Origin: Holtermannia corniformis
Taxonomy: Eukaryota > Basidiomycota > Tremellomycetes > Holtermanniales
Length of the DNA stretch: 64,000 bases
Assembly (NCBI GenBank): GCA_001599935.1
Contig: BCIJ01000008.1
Span: 440,615-504,614, forward strand
Direction: 5' to 3'
In this document: piece after piece, positions 10,950-20,278 of the stretch
Layout: the number at the start of each line of letters is the position of its first letter
How positions within the stretch are numbered: position 1 is the stretch's first letter
The notes under the pieces: generated by a model
Database searches by the model: none
What the model was told of the DNA's origin: nothing
Seen by the model: the letters and a program-made list of their open reading frames with translations, nothing else
Position numbers and translations under genes: made by a program

Positions 10950-11893
10950 TTCAGATACCAAGATACCTATGGCTGCATAGCATCTCGTGACGATGGCCGT
11001 GTTGAGCCAGTGGATGATAATGGATTGCCGCGAGCGCGCTAGCTGACGAGCGCGGGCGATGAAGCAAGCCGGCCAGCTGCAGTGGGACAGGCCACCGTAT
11101 TGTGCAGTCTGTGCACATCAATCTGTGCCTCTGATGCGGCAGCGGCTGCTCTCAAGCTAACGGTGTAGGGCTCGCTGTACAGACATGCAACAACTTGGAC
11201 CCGCGACGGCGAGCATTTACAATGCAAGCAACCAAACAGCTCACCGTCATCAAATCCATGTACACTCCCAGTCAGCTGATCTGATCCAGCGAGAACCCTT
11301 TGTCAGACTGCTTCATGACTTACCCCCCTCCTCTTGCGTGCAAACACTCCCGGAATGGCTCCTGATCCCACCCGCGGCAGTCGGCGCCTCGAGGCTCGGC
11401 GACGCGCGTCATCTTTTGATTATCGACACCGCAATGCGACTGTGCGAGAGGTCGTATCCGTGCGCGGACTACCACCTTCTCTCGGGCCCTGCTGAGCGCA
11501 ACCGGACCCTGAGGAAAGGATACCGCTTGCGCTGTGCGCATGCGCCTTGGCATTCAGGTAGAGGGCCAAAGCGCGCTCAAGCCAGTAGCGCTACAGGAGC
11601 CGTGCGGATCAGAAGGCTGGCGTTAGGCAGATATACAAGGCCTCGCAGCACAAAATCACGGTCAACTGACCGACGAAACCGCAGGATATGTATGTTGCAT
11701 TCTGCTCTAACCACGTGGTGACCCAACAGCGTCCGCGGTGAAGCTTCGAACCGGCTGCAAAGCGTGCGAAACGGACCTGTCCGAGCATGCAAGCTCCTTC
11801 GTGCCAAGCTGATCCTGCACAGTCTTGGAAAGGACATGCGACTGAGCCGCGCCCGGCCGAAGCGTCTGCTTCTAACGGTGAACGCAGATAAAG

Positions 11894-11901
11894 TGACGTC
11901 A
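11894..11901. promoter_or_regulatory. CRE-type palindrome TGACGTCA
   Basis: A perfect TGACGTCA lies 86 nt upstream of the proposed start of the DUF2235-like gene. It could be a stress-responsive bZIP site, but a single 8-mer is weak evidence. Confidence 0.3.
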
Positions 11902-11986
11902 AGACCCCTTTCGACTCGTGACTACGCCACCTTTGAAGCACCACCAACTCGACACAGGTTGGCGTCTCTACGGCAATCAAAGCAAG

Positions 11987-13485
11987 ATGCACCTGGAGAG
12001 GCCCACAGATCATGGTCAAGATCAACCTCTGCGGCGCAACGTCATCCTCAGCTTGAGTGGTTTGCCGTTCAGGTCCTTCTGCGCAGTATCTACTTTCGAT
12101 AGAACAATCGATCGCACCGTGAATCAGCGTGGTGCGGTCTACGGCTATAGTGAGTGTTAAAGTGTATACCGATACGAGAGACCCGCTGACCACGTCTCCC
12201 ACCAGCTTCGAAGATACGTCGGTTAGTTTGATGAGATGCACGCGCAAGGCGACCTGGGGGGGAAGTAGTCATTGACGACTATCGCAGCGATGCAGATTTG
12301 GAAGAGCACGTATGCTGGGCTTACGGCTGGCTGCGAGACCTCTATGAGTGGGTCGGCTTCCGCTTGGTTGTACTGCCAGCTGACAACTCAGGGATGGCGA
12401 TCAGATCTACATCATGGGGTCTGGCGGCGGGGCTCTCACCGCATGTGCACTGGCTTCAATGCTTTTCCGCGTAAGTCTGTCGTCACCTACTTTGCCTTGC
12501 TGATTGTTCCCAGGTCGGTCTTCTCGTTCCTCGCTCGCCGCCTTCTTCGCCTGGTGAGAAGTGGGCTATCGGCGGTCCCAACGGACCTCACGATGTCCGT
12601 CTGGTTGCCAGGTATCTTTCAACACTGTTGTTTGAGCTGCTTGCTGCTGACGTTGACAGGGCTTACGAGCTGTACTGTGCGCAGAACAAGGACTCTGTAG
12701 CACTGCGCGACTTCCGCCAGCAATACATTCGCCAAGACTTCTCTACAATCCACTTCCTTGGCGTGTGGGAGACGCCCGATATGGATTTCCAAGCGCCTTT
12801 GAACATAGACCCACGAGTCTACGTCAGGCACGCTATGAGTTTAGATGAGCACGGGGCTAAATCCAAAGTCATGTTAGTGCACGGCGTCTTTCGATGGCGA
12901 TAGTCTGACCAGGCAGGCATCTCGGAAAATACTGTAACCCTGAAAGATATTACGCATGTTGGTTCATGGGATCGAAGATGGACCTGTAAGCGTTTGGTTT
13001 TCCCATCGAACACACACTGACTGGAAGATAGACTGGGACCGCTCAATCGCAACGAGGTTCCCGCGATCGGCGATATCGCTTGGCGCTGGATGATGCGCGA
13101 AGCAGCTTCTCTGGGCTACCGCGTCATCCCTGCATATTCCGAAAATTGGCCACTGTTGGCCACTAGCCGCGATGAGAGAGCTAGGAAGCCTTTGAATCTC
13201 GAAGTGTCGGATAACACCAGCACACCTTGGCTCATCCGTCAGTGGCATTTCCCATTACTTCACGACGAGGGCAAGACGACGCCTGAAGAAGGCCGACGTA
13301 CCTATCACAGGATCGTGATGGCTGCGGATGCCGACACCGAGCATGATCTGCTGCTGCACTTGCTTCAGAGTATTCACGAAAAGCATCCTACGTCGGTCCC
13401 GATGGCAGATCCCGCATCGAGTCCAAAGCCAAAGTTGAACCTCGTCAAACGTAATCTTGCGCGGCTCCGCAGGTATGTTGACTGA
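11987..13485 (+). CDS. DUF2235-like protein lacking the catalytic serine
   Basis: The exons follow the order of DUF2235 proteins: RRNVILSLSG (where intact members have the D/N-G-T-G strand), IIDDYRSDADLEEHVCWAYGW, GDQIYIMGSGGGALTACALA, DFSTIHFLGVWETPD, RVYVRHAMSLDEHG and GDIAWRWMMREAASLG. The elbow that reads GFSRGA in the intact neighbour is GSGGGA here, so Gly replaces the nucleophilic Ser. The D-V-G-G-G motif is absent (MGSKMDLLGP at that place). The fold may be kept while hydrolysis is lost, or the gene may be decaying. Joining VYGY to IIDDYR needs an intron of about 119 nt (12150-12268); the other introns are 45-60 nt. The ATG at 11987 is a best guess and the N-terminus is the least certain part. 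Confidence 0.6.
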
Positions 13486-13900
13486 GTGCGATCAGAAGAA
13501 GCACTCACACACACTACGGATCACGACCCGCGCCCCGCAAGATACTCGACGATGAATTCGTCCACGAATCCGTGAGAGTCACCCTCCGGGCCAAGCAGAG
13601 TGGAGTGTTGGATGGTTGCACGTACGAACCTCGCGCTACTTTCGATCTGCCTATCTCCTGGGAAGAAAGCCTCGGCATGGACAAGCTGTGGCGTCGTTGA
13701 ACGCGTCACGCAGTTGTGAGGATCATTTTTGTAGATAATGAGCAGATGTACATAGTTGTGATCATGCTTCGGTCAAGACGAATCGACGGACTCTGCCAGG
13801 TCACTCAGCGCTGGAATGGCAGATCGGTCTTCAGCCGACGGGATCTCGAGCAGCCCTGTCTTCCGATCGATGCGGTTGACCCCCGAAGCACAATGTGAGC

Positions 13901-13988
13901 TGAATCATGACATGGCGTTTGCAAAGTACTCGAGACAACAGGAAACGACAAGATGCTGCGATCAGTCCTCAAGGTCAATCTTGACATC
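13901..13988. repeat. CAR2 3' end, right copy of the direct repeat
   Basis: The native CAR2 tail and 3' flank that match 8405-8491. The two copies lie about 5.5 kb apart in direct orientation and enclose both DUF2235 genes. The stretch 13486-13900 beside it holds no gene that I can support. Confidence 0.75.
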
Positions 13989-15766
13989 ATGTTCTTCACC
14001 CTCATCGCCGGGGATCTTGTCAAGCTAAGGCAAGGTCAGACTGCAGTCGTGAGGTCGTAGGACGCGTTAGCGAACGTACCACATCGAGTTCGGCAAGCGA
14101 GTCGGCGATGATCTGGACAGCTTTGAGGAGATCGGCTTCCTCGATGACGAGGGGCGGTGCGAAGCGAATACTGCAGCACGTCAGTGGTGGACACGACGAT
14201 ACGCTGAAGCAGCTACTTGCATGTTGACGTGCGTAGGCTTTGCGAGAAGTCTGTGATACCGATCAATAAGTCGAGCAGGCCTGACAGCGTCACACGCACC
14301 CCTTGCTCTTCATCAACAAGCACAGTTGCCAAGCCGTACGTCCCTTCTTGCTCGCCGACTCGTCGATGATGACAGCGTTGAGCAGTCCACGCCCACGAAC
14401 AAGCTTGATGAAAGGGCTGTCAATCTTCCTGACACCGTCGCGGAAGATCTCGCCGAGGCGCTGAGCGCGGTCTGCGAGCTGCTCGCGTTCCAGCACGTCG
14501 AGCGCTGCAAGCGCGACCGCGCAGCCGAGCGGGTTGCCACCGTACGTTGAGCCGTGCTCTCCGGGTTGGATGGTGAGCATGATCTCCTTGCTTGCGAGCA
14601 CGCAGGAGACGGGATAGACTAAAACCTTGTCAGCTTGGATGGCGCGAAGGGTGCTAATCTACTCACCACCGCCAGACAGAGCCTTGCCGAGAATGACCAT
14701 ATCGGGCTTGATGCCGTCCCATTCGTAGCAGAGCCTGGTAACGTCAGTTGACGCTCGCTGTGCTGCTGTACACTCACATCTTGCCAGTACGGCACAGACC
14801 CGTTTGCACCTCGTCACAGATCAAGAGCACATTGTGCTTCTTGCAAAGCTCGGCGCACTTGGCAAGGTAGCCGTCGTCAGGCACGAAGATACTGCACGAA
14901 AAAGTCAGCTCCAATCCATCGGGCTTACAATGACTCACCCCGCTTCACCCTGGATTGGCTCCACCAAGAAGGCAGCAATCTCCGGTCCGTGCGCCTCAAG
15001 CGCCTTCTCCAAGTCGTCCGGGTTATTGTAGCGGATCATACCGCCGCTGTAATGAGGACCGACACCCTCCAAAAAGGGGCCAAAGCCAACTCTGCTCTCA
15101 GGGTCTGTCGACATTGACACGATACCAAGTGTCCGGCCGTGGAAGTTGCCATCGACGGAAAGGATGCGGGCCTTGCCCTCTGGGATCCCCTTGACATTGT
15201 AACCCCACTTTCTGGCGAGCTTGAGCGCAGTCTCGACGGCCTCGGCACCCGTGTTCATGGGCAAGACCATGTCGAACCCGAAGAGCGAAGTGACGCGTTT
15301 GGCAAATGGACCGAGGCCGGATGAATAGAAGGCACGCGAGGAGAGCGTGAGCTTCTGAGCTTGCGTCGTGAGGGCGTTGATGATGTCGGGATGGCAATGG
15401 CCCTGGTTAACGGCCGAGTAGGCCGACAGGCAGTCGATGTACTCGACACCCTCGGGGTCCCATACTCTGGACGTTGTCAGTCAAGCTGCGATGACCAGGT
15501 GTATCTACGCACTTGGCACCGAGGCCTCGCTCAAAGCAGCTGTAGCACTGGTCAGCAGCTTCTTTGACCTACCAGCCGACGTACACAGGCAAAGGGTGGT
15601 AGTTGTGACTTTACATCCGTCAGCCTTCTTTGCACCAGCCGTACGAAGGTACTCACGCAGAGTAGTTGTGTTCAAGGTCGATGATCTCCTCTGTAGAATA
15701 CTTTGCGCCCTTGACCGGCTGGGTCCGCGCGTGAGCCGAGGTGGAAGCGTCTGCAACTGGTGACAT
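13962..15766 (-). CDS. CAR2: Ornithine aminotransferase
   Basis: A class-III PLP-dependent aminotransferase converting L-ornithine and 2-oxoglutarate to glutamate-5-semialdehyde and glutamate, in arginine catabolism. Motifs in order: [107 protein letters not shown] with the Schiff-base Lys, [13 protein letters not shown], and the C-terminal [10 protein letters not shown] region. The start ATG 15766 gives MSPVADAS, without an obvious mitochondrial presequence, which fits the cytosolic fungal enzyme. Several short introns interrupt it. The acidic tail DVKIDLED and stop are duplicated at 8405-8491. The 409 nt before the next gene (15767-16175) show nothing else. Confidence 0.95.
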
Positions 15767-16175
15767 TGTGTGTGCTCGTGTACGATGTGGTTGTTCTAGT
15801 GATCGAGTGCGATGCGAGGGCCGTCGCGAAGGTCGTTGGTCGCTTGGAAGCTGTGAGCCACAAAGGAAGGCGGTCGATCCCTCTTGAGCGTGTCAGGGCT
15901 GACGGTCATTCCGTCTCGCCACGTGGCGATCGGGCGGACCATGTGAAATCCTGCAAGGGCCGTGACTCGGCGGGTTCAGGCGCCGCCCCGGTCGCCACGA
16001 ACGAAGTGACTCGGCGGGTAGAGCGAGCGTCTAGGGCGCTTGCGACGCAGTCAGTATGAGACGCACGCAGGTCAAGCACATGCCGACGCAGATCGCGCTC
16101 ACGAAAGGAACATGCATGTAGGCCAGCTACGACTGCAACGAGAGTTCAGAATCGCAGGATCAAGGTCCGAAGGGA

Positions 16176-18314
16176 TCAGAAAGTCGCAGCAGAGCGACGA
16201 CGGCGCTGCATGTGCGAGCGCTTCTTCTTGCGGCGGGTGCACACGACCTCGTCGTCGTCGTTGTCTCCAACGTTGACAAGGACACTGCCGGGGATGGTCC
16301 CAGTAGGTACGGCAGCTGTCGCCGTGGTCGTGCTACGGCTGATTAGCAGAATGCTGACTGCAGATTGGTCCGACTTACGCGGTACTGGACGCGGTCGTCG
16401 TCGTCGAGCCAATGTCCCCGACCGTCGGCGTCCCAGTTCCAGTAAACTTGTAGACCGAGAGCGCCTTGGAGCCACCACAGAAGCCCTGCCCACCCGTGGC
16501 ACCAGAGCATTCCGCCGTGCACGCAGCGCCGTTCGAGGACGAGTCCGTGGCGCCATTGGCGTAGTCATTGCCACAGTAGCCTGAACGCTTGAGCTTGATC
16601 CATCCCCACAGGATACCACTCACACTCCTTGCTCCATTCGATACCGGCAATCTTGAAACCTTTGGATACACAGTAGGCGATGCAGAACTGGGGCGTCATC
16701 TGCTCATCGTCGGTCGTGGAAGCGCCTGTCAGGGCGCGACCGCTGGCTGGCTCGGATACGCAGTTGTCGACCTTTGCCCAGTTGGACGGGACTGCACAGG
16801 TCAGCAACCCGGTCAAGACGTATCAAATGTCGCACTCTTGGGACTGTTGTCTTCTGGCTGACCGACTTCGACATAGTCGTCCGCCGGCGCCTGGCCGGTG
16901 CTCCACACGGGGTTGTTACCAGGCAAAGCAGGGATGACAGCGCGGTCACCAATGTCCTGTCATCATCAGCTCTAATCGCCGCAATGAGTGGCATCACGGA
17001 CCTCATTGACCGTTTTCCCATGGAAAGCACACGCTTCCTTGGCCGCATCATTCTTCAATGGCGCCAACGGCGGGCAGTTCTCGACGCCAAAGCCCTTGTT
17101 ACAATCCTTGTTGTTGATGAACGATTCGAGAACGCCAGCTTTCCAGCCCATAGTGAAGTCCGCTACGAGGTCTCTATCAGCCAGAGTGGACAGGGAGATC
17201 GCAGGACGGACCGTGGAAGCTGTAGCCGGTGTCGTCGCCGTTTGCCCAGACGCGGTTTCCGTCGGCGTACCCGTCGTCGGAGAAGATGAACTCTTGGAAG
17301 ATTCGTACAAGACGCTTTGGGTGGCTGCTGGGGCAGTCACCACCGTCAAAGGAGTCACCTTCGGGATAAGAGACGTGTGCCGAGTTTGGCAGCCAGCTGT
17401 CCTCTAGGATCGATCAGTGTCAACGCTGAGGGTGTAGTGCGGAGCTTGACTGACTTCCGTTCCTGATGGCCTGTGTCAGCGCCGTGCACCTTTGTTGCTA
17501 GAGTGACTCACCAGCAGAATGGAAACGAGACTTGCGCACGCAGACCCTGAGGGCACTTGTGGTCGGGGAACTCTGCGCGTCGTCAGGCGTCATTTGAAAT
17601 CGAAACGGGCTCTAAGCTCACTGTTCACTTTAGCGTCGCTCGTACCCAAGCAGACATATTCGACCGCCTTGGCCGCGAGCGAGCCGTCAAACTCTTTAGC
17701 TTTCGCGTTGCCGGCAAGCATCTTGAACCCGGCGGGGAACGCGAGGACGTCACCTTTTCTCTCGCTAGATCGATCATCAGTGCCATGAAGACGGATCGAG
17801 GGACGGAGACAGACTCGGCGCGGTAGTAGACATTCTGGTAGGATAGCGGCGCAATCTTGAACCCGCCACCAGGCTGCTTGTTGTACAGCTAGAGATATGC
17901 GTGATCAGCTTTAGTGCGAGAGGATGATTGCGCTTACTTGTGGTGCCTGCCATCAATGTCAGTAGATCCCCGCGTCTGAGCATCACCGCACGTACCCAGT
18001 AGTTCGACTTGTCCTCCTGGATCGGGTTGGTAGAGCACGAGCCAGCGAGCGAGCCTTCATAAGTGTAATCTGCGCTGAACGCGTCCCCGCCGACAATGGC
18101 GTGCACTATGGTCGTAGCGACCGATCAGCACGTGCCTACGACGGAAGCGCAGAGCCAACGTACCGTGCGAGGAGACAGTGCCAGGTGATACGATTGGATC
18201 GAGACGAGTCGCGACGAGCGGCTTGTTGTCGATCACGACCCAGAGTGCTAGTGTCGATTGGCTGACGGTGCCCAGGAGCACGGCGAGTGTCCAGAGTGAT
18301 CGGAGCGCAGGCAT
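16176..18314 (-). CDS. Secreted DUF1996 and WSC domain protein
   Basis: ATG 18314 opens with a signal peptide (MPALRSLWTLAVLLGTVSQS). The DUF1996 domain follows, with the diagnostic HVHAIVGGDAFSADYTYEGS, CSTNPIQEDKSNYWVPQLY, and, after a Thr/Ser-rich linker (PTTGTPTETASGQTATTPAT), the remaining part with ADFTMGWKAGVLESFINNKDCNKGFG and CPPLAPLKNDAAKEACAF. A Cys-rich WSC domain comes next (CIAYCVSKGFKIAGIEWSKECYCGNDY, CTAECSGATGGQGFCGG) and a basic tail ending KKKRSHMQRRRRSAATF. WSC domains bind wall glucans, so an extracellular or wall location is likely; enzymatic activity is unknown. Seven or more short introns are needed. The unusual Lys/Arg-rich C-terminus has no hydrophobic GPI signal after it. 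Confidence 0.85.
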
Positions 18315-18929
18315 GGCAGGCACTAGCGCGGTCGCGTCAAGACTAGTATGCGTTCAGAGGTATAGCAGTAACGTGCTCGTCAAGAGCTGAACAGATGAAA
18401 GAACGTGAAGTGAAGGCAAAGAACGGATGCTGCGCGCACAGCAGCTGTGATCTGGCAGGCTTTATGACAGGATGGGGCAAAATGCCGCAATCTCCCTATT
18501 ACCTGCCTTTGACGGCGCCCGCGAGAGAATACATGAGACGCATCTCGCTCAGGAGGTCGATTGCGCCCCGTGCACCTCCATTGTGCGAGGATTAGGCTTC
18601 AAAGGAGGTGGGCATCAGTGTCCCCGTGTTTCACCTTGCTGACGGCGAGCAGATGATCGGCGTTGAGCCCTGCGAGAGTTTGGCCCGTGAAGGGTCTTGC
18701 CTGAGGTGACGAATGTAGCGCTCCTGGGGTGTCGGTGCTCAGATTGGGTGGATGCTGTGCGGCAGGGAGGTTGACAACGTTGTCTGTGCTGATAGCACTC
18801 GTCATCCGCCGGCGCCCGCGTCTGGCGCCGACTGCCCGACACACATTATAGTATCTACATAAACGTTACGGATTATAAGAGTTTTCTCTACCAGCTTGTT
18901 GCTATGCACATTCCTACCCCCTCCCCCGC
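18315..18929. other. Intergenic stretch, no supported gene
   Basis: Short open frames occur on both strands, but none has a recognisable domain, a good start or coherent splicing. It contains the promoter of the DUF1996-WSC gene and the 3' flank of the MARVEL-like gene. Confidence 0.5.
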
Positions 18930-19634
18930 TCAATCGAGGTACAGGGTCGAGTGCCTGACCCCAAACCCGCGCTTGGCCGAGATAGCAAGGACGATGAGGA
19001 AGACGAGGGCAGTGAAGATGAAGATGCTGTCCGAGGCTATCAGCATGCACCTTGCTGGAGAGAGGGCAATAACCCACGTGTCAATCCACGAAACGATGAC
19101 AAGCCCTTTGACAATGTTGCACCGGCTGAACGTCTGGGTCGTGATGCCGCAGTCGAGCTTGTTGGTGAGAGCTGTGAGCGATGCGGAGCCGATGAGGAAG
19201 AGGATCTGTGCGGGTGTGAGCGGGGAAAAAGACTGGGGTGGCTGGACGACGGACAAAGGCAATCAGGACGGGCGCGAGGTGGACGAGCAGGCCAAAGATC
19301 TGACGATCGCCGGCGAGGAGGAAGCCAGGGATCAAGATGACTGCGAGCGTCAGCTTGGCACTGTATGCTGCTCGCTTAAGCTCACGAGTAAAAGCCGTGG
19401 TCCAGACGGAAGCCACAAGCAGGATGCGAATCCGATCACGGTAAGCCTATGACTGTCAGCACGACTACGACTCGAGTGGATCACTCGACGCACGCCAGTG
19501 TTCCTCGGAGGATAGCCCGTGTCATTGTAATGCTTGACCAAGCTCGACGAGATGGCGAGCGCGACGACCGACGCGATGGCCGTCAAGCCAAAGACGGTGA
19601 GGTGAAAGTACTTGATGAGCCTGGCGCTGACCAT
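18930..19634 (-). CDS. MARVEL-like four-helix membrane protein
   Basis: Four exons splice in phase. ATG 19634 gives MVSARLIKYFHLTVFGLTAI with a first helix, then SSLVKHYNDTGYPPRN, then AYRDRIRILLVASVWTTAFT, LILIPGFLLAGDRQIFGLLVHLAPVLIAF, ILFLIGSASLTALTNKLDC, and a last hydrophobic stretch IFIFTALVFLIVLAISAKR before the stop. Four hydrophobic segments, the short polar loops and the RDRIR-LL-ASVW segment are typical of fungal MARVEL-family proteins of the plasma membrane, but the assignment rests on layout rather than on a decisive motif. Introns are 44-50 nt. Its 5' flank is shared with the tyrosine phosphatase gene on the other strand. Confidence 0.6.
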
Positions 19635-19734
19635 TGTGATGAAGCGGGGTGAGTGAGAGGCGAGGCGGCCAGTGATCGACCTCTTATACTCGTGTACGAG
19701 TAGCTGGGCTGGGCCGAGACTGTTCAACGGCAAA

Positions 19735-19742
19735 TGACGTCA
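19735..19742. promoter_or_regulatory. CRE-type palindrome TGACGTCA (site 1)
   Basis: The first of two perfect ATF/CREB palindromes in the 644-nt divergent region between the MARVEL-like gene and the tyrosine phosphatase gene, 537 nt upstream of the phosphatase start and 101 nt upstream of the MARVEL-like start. Confidence 0.5.
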
Positions 19743-19953
19743 GGGATGGTCTCGCACTCTTTTCTCAACATGATCCCCGTCGCGCTCTCGAGGATGCTGG
19801 GTGACCAGAGCACCGAGATGGCATGGTGCAAGAGCACTGAGCGACTACGCCAGAGTGCAGGGTACATACCGTCCCCTGCGGTCTACACCTGTCCGAACAC
19901 GGCGGGCGTGCGCGGGCCAGCCCTAGCCTTGCGCCACAGCCAACCGGGTTCCG

Positions 19954-19961
19954 TGACGTCA
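19954..19961. promoter_or_regulatory. CRE-type palindrome TGACGTCA (site 2)
   Basis: The second perfect palindrome, 318 nt upstream of the phosphatase start. A partial site ACGTCA is present at about 20178. Fission yeast Atf1 induces the Pyp2 phosphatase as negative feedback on the stress MAPK, which makes these sites meaningful candidates. Confidence 0.5.
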
Positions 19962-20278
19962 GCGCCGAATCCCATTAGTGACGATTTGTAATGTAATTTC
20001 TGCAGCATTAGCACGATTAGCAAATCCACCCAGCGACAATACTCTGTGCACCGACCAGCGAGCTCCACGACTCGCACGCGCTTGCCTCATACACGGGATA
20101 GCCAGCACTGGACACTGGCCATGGGGTCGACACACGCCTGAATCTGTTTGTTTTTGTATCGACTAGCTCGTTTCCCGACGTCACTGACCGTCATCAACAC
20201 GGTGGCCATCTTCCCACAGAGTGCCCTCGAGCGCCCTTGCCACCGCAAGCAGTGCGCACTCTGCGTCTACTCGAGCGT

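Noticed and set aside
10638..11042. Plus-strand frame with an apparently coding segment (EELYVRDHALDVDLDDK)
   Set aside because: No family, no coherent exon set and a low-complexity beginning; left as unassigned intergenic sequence.
11609..12247. 212-codon minus-strand open frame overlapping the DUF2235-like gene
   Set aside because: It is antisense to exons with recognisable DUF2235 motifs, and its composition shows no domain.
13521..13709. 62-codon minus-strand frame containing DSHGFVDEFIVEYLAG
   Set aside because: It opens with GTG, has no ATG and no supporting splice partners or known domain.
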